A stretch of 64,000 bases of DNA from positions 7,156,001 through 7,220,000 of the forward strand of contig NC_080717.1 in NCBI RefSeq assembly GCF_019097595.1, given 5' to 3'. The position numbers and the translations under genes are program-made. Positions 49,968 to 64,000 of this stretch are shown one piece after another. This stretch comes from Hemibagrus wyckioides (lineage: Eukaryota > Chordata > Actinopteri > Siluriformes > Bagridae). Below the pieces are notes generated by a model. The model ran no database searches. It was not told the DNA's origin and worked only from the letters and a program-made list of their open reading frames with translations. Within the stretch, counting starts at the first letter, position 1; every line of letters begins with the position of its first letter.

Positions 49968-51065
49968 CTTATAAAATATATTATCGTTTCTATAGTAATG
50001 GCATCAGCTCATACACAGGTACTTTTATTACAGACCCAAACTAAGTATAATTATAAACAAATGCATTTTTAAAATGGTGTTAAAGAAAGAAAACCATAAT
50101 TGATGTGATGAAGCGTTCTATTATGACTTGTTAACATTTCTAAAATAAGTTTTCACAGTCAGTGCTTTGAACAGTCAATGTTTGCAGACAGGAGAGTTTT
50201 CAGGATAGTGGAGTTTGTGCTTTATGGTTCCTCAGTCAAATGGCAGAGAGCAAAATCTCTAAAACAGAATTTTTATTTATTTATTTAAGAGCTAATTTTT
50301 TATTAGCTTGTGCCACACTGCTGACGGAATCAACCTCCTGTAAGATGATCATCATGCCTATTATCATTATTAATGCCTATTCATATACAGCTCAGTTGGC
50401 TGTTAATGTATAAGCTTCATTATTTCCTGATGCACTCAGGATTACTATACGCATTCATTCATTATTAGAAAAACCTTGTCTTGGCCAAATGAATTCACAC
50501 AGCATGCTCCTGCAGCCTTAATCAGAATTCTCAGGTTGGCATGGTTTAAGAAGTTATATCAAGAAGTCTTTTTAGGCTTCCCAATTTGAGCCCCTTAGAT
50601 GCCTTTCTCGTTTCATAAGGGATCTCTGTTCAAAAAAATGTGAGAATACAGCAGACACAATAAATTGAATGTGGCCTTTGGCATCTAGGTTAAACCTGTT
50701 CTCATGCATTTTTCATAACATTCAAAATATTACCCATTTCTCAATTGCCTACTCTCAATTGACTCCCTTATATTACTAAATAACCAGATTAGATTAATAA
50801 CCACACTGACAACAGAGACAAAAGAAGGAATAAAGCAGTTTTATATACCTTATGCCTTAAAGCTATCCATAAGGATGAGGAAAATAACCCTGGAGTGAGG
50901 TTTGAAGAGCACATTAGTAAAATATAACGAATTGATGCATGCTTGATATTCCTGATAGGTTACTTAGTTAGAGATAATGAAATGAATAGCAGTTGAAGGA
51001 GTACTTTAGGAGCCCTCTATGGTACTTCATTTTCTGTATGAGTTAGGTCTTATTATAAAGACAGA
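49967..51065. other. AT-rich non-coding stretch
   Basis: No gene or named repeat seen. Confidence 0.45.
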
Positions 51066-51096
51066 CACACACTCACACAGTGTCCACATTTGTTAG
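51066..51096 (+). mobile_element. Tc1-like family X terminal piece, left of the LTR
   Basis: 'acactcacacagtgtccacatttgttag' in part matches the family X terminal repeat. It breaks off at the LTR and continues at 51755. Confidence 0.55.
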
Positions 51097-51754
51097 TGTG
51101 GCAGGAGAGGTCACTACTCTCCTTAAGTTTTAGCCAATCGGAAGACACCCTGGAGGGTATAAAAACTGAGAGGGTATGTGGCATCAGTGGTGGATCGTGA
51201 CGTCATCGATGTGCTATTGTTGTGGTGCTAGGAATCTCTGGTGGACACGAGAGAGACGTTTTGTAGGGGGCTTGTATGTTCAGGCGACGGGTTGCCTTTT
51301 GTCTCGTGCTAGAGGAGCCTGCTGTCTGTCCCTTTAGTGTGTATCCTGGAAGTGCAGAACGGGGGTGCAAAGGCTGAGTTCCACATACCTGCGTGCTCCG
51401 CGTTCTACACCCGCAGTGGGTTTTATACTAGCGTCCGAGCGTTTGGAGGTGTGCCGCATGGGACGGTATCATTATCTAGCTGACATGCTGCTTTAGTACA
51501 TGTCCTGATACATGTCCTGAGACATGAGAATGTCTCTAGACATGTCCCTAGAATCTGATCCTCAAATTAAACTTGATGCTTAATAAACATGGCTTTAAAA
51601 AGCTAACTCATTCTGTTTTACTCATTCCATAGTCGGAAATTCAAGGTTGGTTTTCATCTTTATCTACATTGAATTTAATTTGAGGTTGTTGGTAAATACA
51701 ACCACCTCATTTACATTTGAGCCATTCTTCTTCCTCCCCACCACGGGCGCCACA
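51097..51754 (+). mobile_element. solo LTR, 658 bp
   Basis: Starts TGTGGCAGGAG and ends GGGCGCCACA, a TGTGGC/GCCACA terminal inverted repeat. It is flanked by TTAG on both sides (51093-51096 and 51755-51758). It has the parts of an LTR promoter in order: CCAAT (about 51134), TATAAAA (51158-51164) and AATAAA (51582-51587). No protein-coding part remains. The family is Gypsy-like or BEL-like and cannot be settled by eye. The 4-bp duplication leans to Gypsy. Confidence 0.8.
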
Positions 51755-51862
51755 TTAGCAACTACCTGTACTTATCGTGTATATCAGTTAATCATGTGAC
51801 AGCAGTGCAATGCATAACATCATTCAGTTATACAGTAGGTCAAGAGATTCTAGGTTCAAATG
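51755..51862 (+). mobile_element. Tc1-like family X 5' piece, right of the LTR
   Basis: Continues the family X sequence in order: 'acctgtacttatc', 'aatcatgtgacagcagtgcaa', 'aggtcaagagattctagg'. It then fades. Coding is not readable. Confidence 0.62.
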
Positions 51863-52220
51863 GTCTTTTTCCAGTCTGTGCTTTATGGATGGCTTCAGAT
51901 TCCAGTATTTCACTGACAGGAGTAAAAACTGATGTAATCTTCTGCTGTTCTAGCTCGTCCAACTCACAGTTCAGTTCAGCGTACCTTCTGAGATGCTTTT
52001 CTGTCTACATTTGTAACTAGTGCTTGTATCCTTTCTGTCACCTTGAACAAGTCTATCCATTTTCCGCTATTCTCTTCCAGGGACAAGACATTTGCATTCT
52101 CAAAACTGTTGCTCATTAGATTTTTTTTTTCTTTGCATCATTCTCTTGAAACTCTAATCATTCATGTGTCGGAAAATCCAAGAAGATTTCTGAAATAATC
52201 AAACAGCTCAGTATATAAGT
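51863..52220. other. non-coding stretch
   Basis: Nothing recognised. Confidence 0.45.
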
Positions 52221-52435
52221 AGACTTTATTTGTCTCACATATTTCACTGGTCAGTGAAATTCTTTCATAACATAGCCCATCCTTGGAAGGTTAGGGTCAG
52301 AGAAGATGAAACAACTCTGGAGACGGAGGGTTGATGGCCTTGCTCAAGGGCCCAACAGTGCTGAGGCGTGAACCCTGATCTTCTGAGCAATAGCCCAGAG
52401 ACTTTACCACTTGAGCTACCACTGCTTGACCTGTG
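52221..52435 (-). repeat. tRNA-derived SINE, type 2, long form
   Basis: On the minus strand the head is 'gtagctcaagtggtaaagtc' and the body 'cactgttgggcccttgagc'. The 3' part corresponds to 'agtgaaattctttcataa', seen in the longer fish versions of this SINE. Confidence 0.75.
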
Positions 52436-53693
52436 CAGACAACCATGCCATGGTCAAAGTCATAAAGATCAGATGTTTTTTCCTTTTCTGACTTTTGATG
52501 TGAATATAATCAGAACCTCCTGATCTGTTAGATAAACAAAATAATCAAATAAAAAATGAGGGAAATTAATACATGTGCATGAACTACAGTAAATAACTCA
52601 GAGAAAAAAAATCAGGAATGAAGACATTTCCTACACTTTGCCAAAGCAAATGCTGGCTTATTTATAGTTCAATGGAACTACTTGACCTTCATTTATGAAT
52701 ATAAACAATCATGTGGGCCACTGAATAATGAACTGCAGTGAACTGGTGCAAAGCAGGGACTCACTTAGTATGGAATGCTAGTCGTTCTCAGGATCTGGAT
52801 TACAATGTAATTATAATATTTGGTCTTGTGGTGACCTTTTATAGACTACTCATGCAGGGCCAAGCACGGTGTATACTTCTGTGTAAATGGGTTAATAGGT
52901 AAATGTGGCATGGACCGATACCTGCTAGCTCTCAGCAATCTTAAGACGTGATATGGTAATCGTCCGAACTCTGTTTGTTTGGTAGAAAAGCGTGTCTGTT
53001 TGCATACCTGTAAATATTTACGAGATGTTTTGTAAACGTCGCAGAATAGAATAAAAAGAAAAACTAGCTTGCGACAGAAACAGATGACAAATGCTTTGAG
53101 AACATCAGTTTAGACATATTCACGCTGTTCATTTCTCAGACTGGTGTCTTTAATAAGATTTCTCCTCTGTGAAACTCCCGCAACGAACAGCTAGAGTAAA
53201 TAAACAACACGAATGACTTGTTTTTTTTCCCCACTGTGTTTCATGCTGTCTTCACACACGGCAATGCGATCACATTATTGTATAACGTATTTACTTACTG
53301 GAAACTATATTCGCAATCTTGTGTTTTATTTGAATATACAATCTGACACTTTATACTGTTCAATACAATGGTCAGTTTAATCCGGGAGGATCTCACACTC
53401 ACATTGTAGATGATATAAACCATGGCAAATCATCTATAACATGAATACAAAAGCAGCGTAATTTCATGATTGATAGAATTGTAGATTTGACTCTTGTTGA
53501 ATTGAAATGATTCCATACAAGAGTCTTCTGAATACAGACAAGTGTAAACACAAATCACTTGGGTTAAACACAGACACTTCAGTTTATATTCTGTACGTTA
53601 AAACATGTTCCCTTGTTTGTTCACTGTTTAGTTTTGTAAATTGTGGCATTCTCTAAATTCTGTTCATGAGACTGCCCCCTAGAGGACACGCTT
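52436..53693. other. non-coding stretch
   Basis: No gene recognised. 52620-53120 is repeat-free and fairly balanced, so conservation there is possible but not shown. Confidence 0.35.
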
Positions 53694-54310
53694 AAGGCTA
53701 TGTTCACACATGCAGCAACTCATAACGCCAAAGCGGTCAGAAATAATTCATTTTCAATAAAAGCTTTAAAAAGAATTCCTGTGAAATTAGCTACAGGAAA
53801 CATTATCGAGTAGATGAGGATGTATCTAGCAATGCAACAAAGCTGAGAAAAGTTGAATTTTGCAAATATGTAAATATGGAGTGACTCGATAGAGCGACTA
53901 CCAATAAGAATCAAGACAGTTGAGCGCAGATCCGTGGCAAAGAGCACACACTGCACAAATGGGATGTATATGTGACAAATAAAGGCTATTTCTTTGTACA
54001 CAAATGTGTGACAAAAAATGACTTTTAAAACAATCTGCTTGCGGCATTGTGTCCACCGTAAATACAGTTTAAAAACGATTTTTGCTTTGCAATGGCAATC
54101 CTGTGATGGAATCAAAATCAGTCCATTTGTTGCTAGGATAAACTCTGGATGCGGAAACTTCATCGGATTTGATTGTACTAATTCTGTTTTCATTATGATG
54201 GTTAAAGCCAATAGCGATATGGTGCACATCACAATCAATGCTGATATTTCTCAGGATAAACAACACTGGCACAGATGGTATTTCCCCTGACACAAATGGA
54301 ATTTTCATCT
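53694..54310. other. unclassified segment with a 172-codon minus-strand ORF, possibly a DNA-transposon remnant
   Basis: The left part has repeated 'gcgac/gcgg'-like patches after 'tatgttcacacatgcagc', a style seen in non-autonomous fish DNA repeats. No inverted partner end was found. The minus ORF (54238 to 53720) is rich in Ile, Leu, Phe and Cys and matches no family I know. An 79-codon ORF overlaps it in another frame. Read it as unexplained rather than as a gene. Confidence 0.3.
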
Positions 54311-54634
54311 AATTTGCTCAGGGGATGTCATTTGCTCCGAATAAAACAAAACCTCAAAAGCTAGGCCTGTCTATTCAAAGAGAAACTGTTGTGAGCAGCA
54401 GACCAAGACAAAACATGGCCAGAAGTTCCTAAGCACTGAGATTTCACCTGGGTACAAAATACACCGACAGGTGGGGCAAAAAAGAGAAACAACAATAAAA
54501 AGAAAAGGAATTTAAATCTGCAAGTCGGTACTTTATGTTCCAGCAATTATAACTTCTGTGCTATTTTATTAAGAATTTCATAAATATAAAACTGGCAGAA
54601 TAACAGGAAAACAAGACAAAACAAAATAATATAA
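54311..54634. other. non-coding stretch
   Basis: Nothing recognised. Confidence 0.45.

Positions 54635-54703
<69 letters not shown>
54635..54703 (+). repeat. (AAT)n microsatellite
   Basis: About 21 units. The flanks to about 55020 are A-rich, and an 88-codon minus ORF there is a low-complexity artefact (poly-F/C). Confidence 0.97.
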
Positions 54704-54705
<2 letters not shown>

Positions 54706-55101
54706 TAAATATATAATTTAGAAACATGGCACTAAACTCAAAATCATGAGTTTACAAAATCTCTAAAACAGAGACTCCGAAGACAACCGAAAGAAAAAAA
54801 CAAACAAAAAAAAAACAACAAATATATAAACACAGCAGAAAAAATTAAATGCAGCAGAAAACAAACAGAAAACAAAAGAAAAAAACATGACATAAAAAAT
54901 TTGACACTAAAACTTGAAAAGCAATAAAACAATACCAAAATCACAACAGCAAATTTATAAACGGCAACCAAACCAAAAACACAACAAAGGCAACAACAAC
55001 AACAAAACACATTGAATGTAGAATCCTGACAGTAAAACTAAAACACACACACACACACACAAAACCGAACAACAGAGCACACAGAGAAGGCAGAAAGCCG
55101 A

Positions 55102-55209
55102 GAGCTGGAGGATGTTTACAGTTAGATGAAATATAAGCCTAAATGAATCTACTGTTTTTTATTTGTACTTATTTTCATGAAGTGGATTCGTATGATGTAT
55201 TTTAGATAT
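55102..55209 (+). repeat. dispersed duplicate, copy 2
   Basis: Partner of 35081-35176, 20 kb away, same orientation. This copy has about 12 extra bases after 'gatgtttaca'. An (AC)n tract of about nine units lies 40 bp upstream. Confidence 0.55.
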
Positions 55210-55540
55210 GCTGTCAACTTTGCACTCCATCATACGAACGCTGAAATCCGCCTAAAGGGAGAAACTATTATTCCTCGGTAGAATAACATAAGTAACTTCA
55301 CATTAAATCTATTTCTTCAGACTCATTAGATAACAGAATTAAAACAAAGTGCAATTCTATTTTCCTGCTGTGGTCATATGCCGTGTAGACAAACGTCTTC
55401 TGTAAGAACATTCCCTTTATGTGTAGATGAAAGTTTTGTAAGAAAGACTGTGCTCTATATAATGCTGTATAGTACTCAAAGGTCTTGTAAAAATATATTT
55501 TGTATGTTTTTCTGGCCCTATTTCCTCACTATGTGTCGTT
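55210..55540. other. non-coding stretch
   Basis: Nothing recognised. Confidence 0.45.
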
Positions 55541-55720
55541 TTTATTCATTCATTCATCCATTCATCCATCCATCCATTCATTCATTCATTCATTCATTCA
55601 TTCATTCATTCATTCATTCATTCATTCATTCTTTCATTCATTCATTTAATTAATTTATTTATTTACTTATTAATTTTATTTTTTCACATTTATTTATTTA
55701 TTTATTTATTTATTTATTTT
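55541..55720 (+). repeat. (ATTC)n array followed by (TTTA)n
   Basis: ATTC units with ATCC variants at 55541-55646, then a degenerate T/A-rich bridge, then (TTTA)n at about 55687-55719. The FIHS-repeat ORF over it is an artefact. Confidence 0.95.
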
Positions 55721-56706
55721 TGTTAACCATATCAACCAAACTTGCAAAAATGTACATATATGTTGCTTTCATATTTTTACACAGTATTAAGTAATGAGAT
55801 TTTTGTCCTTTTTGTGTTTTTTATCAGAGGTCAAAAATTGGATTTTGTAGTTTTGTTTTTTTTTTGTGCATGTGTTTATCACTGAATTTCTTTGTCATGT
55901 CACACTCCACAGTGGAGGTTAATGATTCATATGAAAATAAACACTCATGGCTTTAAGAATTTGAAGTGTTTCATAAGTATTTCTGCTTTTTTCCAGCCTA
56001 GTAGGGGCAACATTTTCATAGAAAAGCTAGAATAAATAATAAAAAGTTTAACTTAAAAGTTTTCTTTTTTAATTTATTTCCCACACAATTATTTATATCT
56101 TTAAAGCAAATGGTGATATCAAACCAATTTTTCAATGCCCCAAGTGTGTCTAAAATTTGAAAGCATTATCTTTAAACACTAAAAGTATGTGTAAGGTTAT
56201 CCCAAGAGGTAAAAACATCTCACACTAAAAGCTAACGGTTTCCTGACTCATTTTATCTCAGACTTGTGGCGATAAAGTACTTCATTTTTTAAATATTGAT
56301 TGAAAAGATCAATTTCCGTTCAGCCAGCGGTATGAAATGCCAAAGGTAAAAAAGGGTTAATATGCCATAAGTAACTGAAAAAAGAGCAGATGTCAGGGCA
56401 TGTCAAAACATCTCCAGGATCCCCCCCATAAAAAAAATGCTTAGAATCCTAAGGATTAATGCTGATGTCTTTTTGAATTTGCTGCTCTGTGTTTGGCTTT
56501 GCAGCTGGATTTTCGGTTTCTTAATGTGTTTTGCACTTCCAGGCCAAACAGCAATGACTGTGCAACTCAAATAAAATGAGCAGATGAAAAGTCATCCCTG
56601 AAGTTACATTCTTTCTAAATTTCCACACTAGTCATTTATTTACAACAGTCTTGTAATATTCTTTCTGCATAACAGAGAGAGGAAAACATGTATGAAACAA
56701 TATTCT
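55721..56706. other. AT-rich non-coding stretch
   Basis: Nothing recognised. Confidence 0.45.
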
Positions 56707-56750
<44 letters not shown>

Positions 56751-56751
56751 A

Positions 56752-56786
<35 letters not shown>
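56707..56786 (+). repeat. compound (GT)n(GA)n microsatellite
   Basis: About 12 GT units then about 27 GA units with one 'aat' interruption near 56751. Confidence 0.97.
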
Positions 56787-59557
<2,771 letters not shown>

Positions 59558-59632
59558 TTGGTCTATCCTGGTCAGGGCTACAGTGGACGCTGGGAACAGT
59601 GGCTATGAGGTGGGAATACCCCCTGGGAATTT
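59558..59632 (-). repeat. SINE type 1 tail fragment
   Basis: Inverse of the tail region: 'tatcctggtcagggct', 'agtggacgctgggaacag', 'gggaataccccctgg'. Confidence 0.6.
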
Positions 59633-59640
59633 ATAGTTAC

Positions 59641-59686
59641 TGGCAGGAAATAATCTTGACAAATGGCAGGAAATAATCTTGGGCTC
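59641..59686 (+). repeat. 23-bp tandem duplication
   Basis: 'tggcaggaaataatcttg' occurs twice, 23 bp apart, directly beside the SINE fragment. Confidence 0.9.
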
Positions 59687-59696
59687 AATATCTCTA

Positions 59697-59699
<3 letters not shown>

Positions 59700-59752
<53 letters not shown>
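59700..59752 (+). repeat. compound (TC)n(AC)n microsatellite
   Basis: About 15 TC units followed by about 12 AC units. Confidence 0.96.
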
Positions 59753-59753
<1 letters not shown>

Positions 59754-61107
59754 TGTCAAGTGTCATCTCTCTCACCCAAAGACCTGATGCTCAGGTGGCC
59801 TGTGGGAGTATTCACATTTCTAGCTGACCCAATTAAATAACAAATAATGTATATGACTCATAATAATATTAATATAATGTCAAATATTTGAGATGTGAAA
59901 TTCATGGTGTCTTTAGTTGCTGTGACTCCTGGGAATGCTGAATGAAACGTGGGCACACACACACACACACACACACAAGGAGCACTTTAAAGTCGCCGCT
60001 TCTCCTCCTGTCATCTTTTACTGGGGTTGGAGGAAACCTGAAAACCCTGAGGAAGTTTTGACGAAGACTCAAGAAGAAAATGTGAAAGTTCAAACAGACA
60101 GCAACTTGAGCTCTGGTTCGAACCGGAGACACTATACACATTTAGGATTATATCACGTATAATTTGATGTCAGAAGTGCAGATCCAGTTCCACTTTTATT
60201 TGTTTGAATCTTTTTTCACTGCATTCCTCTCTTCTCATCTTTGCATTTGAGGTCATATTAGTGCTGGAGATGAAGGAGGGGAAGTCTGAGGGAGAGGGAG
60301 ACATAGAGACCGAGATCTCAGAATAGACATGAACTGCGTTCTTTTTTGTCTGCTCTGAGTCTTGCCGTTGCCTTGCGGTGCCTCTTTTAATCCTGACTTC
60401 CTGTGCCCTGCTCTATCTAGGTCAGAAATGTCGTTGTTCTCTTCCCTTCTGCTCCGTCTGACTCATTTTACCCTCTAATTTAAGCCCAAATGCATTTTCC
60501 CTTTGTATACCAGCACTTTAATCATCAAACAACCCCAATCTTTTATTATTTTTTGATACTATATATATATACGTAATTGATTTTTGTATATCATACATAC
60601 ATACATAGACTCAGTGCTGTTAAGTCACTTTGGCCTGTTTCCCAACAATGCATGCCTTATTTTCTTAACACCTTGCTTAAAAGTCCCACACACAATGTGT
60701 CTTGTCTCCTGGCTTATTTATCAGGTGGCACTGATAAATAGGCAAAAGCCAGTTGCTGATAAATATTACTTGGTCTCTGGTGATTAAACTGCAAAGGAAA
60801 AAAAAAGCCTGTTGTCGTGTTATGTTGCGGAAGGTACAAACAGCATGGATAAGCAAAGCAGACGCATGAATAATGCGGTTGGATGAGTCTCATTCACCTA
60901 TTTATTCTGGCGCTCTTCCTGATGAGAGCTCCCACGGCTCCCACATAAATCAGGATAAACAGGGAATTCAATTAAACTATCAAAAATATAAATCACAACC
61001 TTGAACAGATGATTTGTGACGGCTCCATTAAACAAGTAATGTGAATATCAGTGTATTTTTAATTAGAATATAAATTTGTTGATCTGAAATGCTAACTCAT
61101 CCAGCAT
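59753..61107. other. non-coding stretch, possible conserved segment 60780-61030
   Basis: (CA)n of about 12 units at 59953-59978. 60780-61030 is repeat-free with several TAAT/ATTA cores. No gene seen. The 79 and 75 codon ORFs around 59902-60162 overlap on opposite strands. Confidence 0.35.
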
Positions 61108-61178
61108 GCATTCCTGCCTTGAAAACAGTGTCCCTGGGATAAGCTCTGGATCCACCGGAACGATAATGAATAATAATA
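61108..61178 (+). repeat. SINE type 1 tail fragment
   Basis: 'cagtgtccctgggataagctc', in part, then 'ggatccaccgg' and an AATAAT-like end. Confidence 0.6.
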
Positions 61179-62232
61179 AGCTAATAGTTCTTCCACTACT
61201 ACAACTACGACTCCAAGTACTGAGCGTGGTATTCTTAATAATTTGCGTATTCTAGGAAGGTATGATCTCACAGTATTGTCCGGGGTTTATTCCTGAGCTT
61301 AAGGTACATGTGATAGTCTCTCTTATGTCCATTTGAGTCTTGTTGGGATAAAACAATTCCAGTAGATGGATTGCTTTCTCAAATTTCACCTACAGTAAAT
61401 TAAATTCCTACTCAGGATAGAGGTACCCAAACTATGGGGAAGGAATTGTATGTGTGACACAGCTAAGACGTAATGTACCAAAAAGGAACTATTTCGATGA
61501 CAGATATTATTTCAGATCTGTGAAGATTTTCATATTTTAGGATCTTAAAAATAATAAAAAAAAAGAAAACAAACAAACAGAAAAAAAACCCATTAAAAAT
61601 AAGCTGGGTTTTTTTTGTAGAAGACATGGGCAGAAGCAGGCTCTGAGGAACACACAAGTGCATGTGGGCTTTTTATTAAACTCAAAAATAAACAGATAAA
61701 TGAAAATGCTAAAAGGTAAATACAGGTTAACATTCAGGCTGTGTTCAAAAACAAGTTCAAAAATAGTCCAAAGAAAAATGCTAAACAAAGTATCTGGGTG
61801 AGACTCCAAAAATCCCCCCCCCAAAAAAAAAAAGTCCACAAACTGGATTAACACACAAAAGGAGATCAAGGCGCTTGGTAAACAGAGAACTGAGGCTGGG
61901 TAACAACACAAACAAACATAGTGGAGGTGAAGATGCTCTCTAGTGCTGCGGGCTGCCACATGTGCTACACCATTTGACTCGCCGTGAGAGGTGGAGATTT
62001 GAGACAAAAGCAAACTGGTAAAAATGATTAGCCAATTGCACAGGTTGCCTTTTGAAAGATACACTGATGCTGCGATGAGAACTGTTTTTGTAGTTAATGT
62101 AACTGTTAATATATGTCCATACCATATATAATTCTAAAATCTGATTGGACAGAAATTGTGCATTATTATATTGTGTAACAGACGCTAGTTCCATAAATGA
62201 TTTTGGTTTGCAAGTTTTTGACAGCATATTTA
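61179..62232. other. non-coding stretch, 61600-62080 possibly transposon-derived
   Basis: 61600-62080 contains 'ttttattaaactcaaaaat' and GC-richer patches that resemble worn LTR or DNA-transposon sequence. No ends or domains could be shown. The 175-codon minus ORF (61537-62064) is Phe/Leu-rich, crosses A- and C-runs and has no family signature. Confidence 0.3.
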
Positions 62233-63324
<1,092 letters not shown>

Positions 63325-63326
63325 TA

Positions 63327-64000
63327 TGTGGATGTACAGTATATAAACTAATATGTATATATGCAAACTAATAAACACTTTATTTATTTATTTTGTTATT
63401 GTTGTTTGTTATTTATTTATCATTTATGAATTTAGCATGAGATGTCTGTGCTCTGGAACAGTCACAGTGCTTTCCCGTCTTCTTGACAGAGGAGTTCCAC
63501 TTTCCAGTTTCTTGATAAGAGAACAAGCTGCATTTTTGGAGAGAGAGAGAGAGAGAGAGAGATAGTGAAAGAATGAGATGATGCTGCTGAGGAAGCGACT
63601 GTTTTTCACTTGTCTTGTGGACGTTCCACAGTGTTAAATCTCAACTATAAACCATTGAATGTGCAACATTTAATAACACACTCGAGACCTAGCGGTTATA
63701 CATAACTAATCCAGGCCGGGGTTGTGTAATACGGCATGTCACAAAAAGAGGACTGCTGATATCAGCCTGAAGTGGTAACAGTCTGGGGTGTGATCTTTCT
63801 TACTAAAATAAGTACATATTAAACATCAGTTAACTATGTTAATTGGGGATCACCCAAAAATATTTAAAGACTGAACTGTTGTTTTAACTGAAAGAGAAAA
63901 AGAAGGCTTTTCATTACGTTTTAAATTGAACACTTTAAAGATTCTTTTTTTTTCTTCATTTTTAAGGTAATTACAATCAGTATGTTTGCGTTTCTCTTAC
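63327..64000. other. AT-rich non-coding stretch
   Basis: (TTTA)-like units near 63380-63420 and (GA)n of about 11 units at 63540-63562. Nothing else recognised. Confidence 0.5.

Noticed and set aside
61537..62064. 175-codon minus-strand ORF
   Set aside because: Phe/Leu-rich reading through A-, T- and C-runs; no domain, and the region looks like worn repeat.

Overview
The window looks like AT-rich, non-coding DNA from a teleost fish nuclear genome. The evidence is the repeat mix: Tc1-like DNA transposons with long inverted repeats and TA target duplications, a Ty3/Gypsy chromovirus, solo LTRs, L2-like and Rex1-like LINE pieces, tRNA-headed SINEs, and very long tetranucleotide, (TA)n and (GT)n microsatellites. 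The style resembles otophysan fish such as catfish, but the species cannot be fixed from this sequence. I found no host protein-coding exon, tRNA gene, rRNA gene or promoter I could defend. The recognisable protein-coding stretches are all broken mobile-element genes.

Layout. 0-10 kb: CTAT arrays, three SINE pieces, a 113-bp (GT)n tract and long plain AT-rich DNA. 10.6-11.6 kb: L2-like and Rex1-like LINE fragments lying together. 12-17.5 kb: a SINE, an unnamed repeat found twice, a (TA)(GA)(TA) compound tract, and a Tc1-like element that landed inside a (TTATC)n array. 18-23 kb: mostly plain DNA with two LTR-like stretches. 23.2-26.8 kb: a decayed Gypsy element with a 5-bp target duplication, nested in an older Tc1-like copy. 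27.7-30.0 kb: three interleaved Tc1-like pieces. 31-34 kb: two diverged copies of one non-coding segment. 35-38.6 kb: a deleted Tc1-like element, and a solo LTR nested in a dispersed repeat. 40.5-45 kb: a CTAT array, a second LINE composite and a cluster of SINEs. 49.4-50 kb: a 529-bp CTAT/CTGT array. 51.1-51.9 kb: a solo LTR nested in a Tc1-like end. 53.7-54.3 kb: an unexplained 172-codon ORF. 58.7 kb: a 147-bp (TA)n tract. 62.2-63.3 kb: the most complete Tc1-like copy, still a pseudogene.

The genes do not work together as a system. The informative signal is the insertion history. In four places the host element can be read across the insertion once one target duplication is removed, which gives a relative order: Tc1-like elements and a dispersed repeat first, LTR elements or younger Tc1-like copies later. 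Stretches around 3.4, 4.6, 33.4, 48, 58.5 and 60.9 kb lack repeats and carry homeodomain-type TAAT cores in places. They could be conserved regulatory DNA in a gene desert, but that is inference. I did not find a convincing new biological system.
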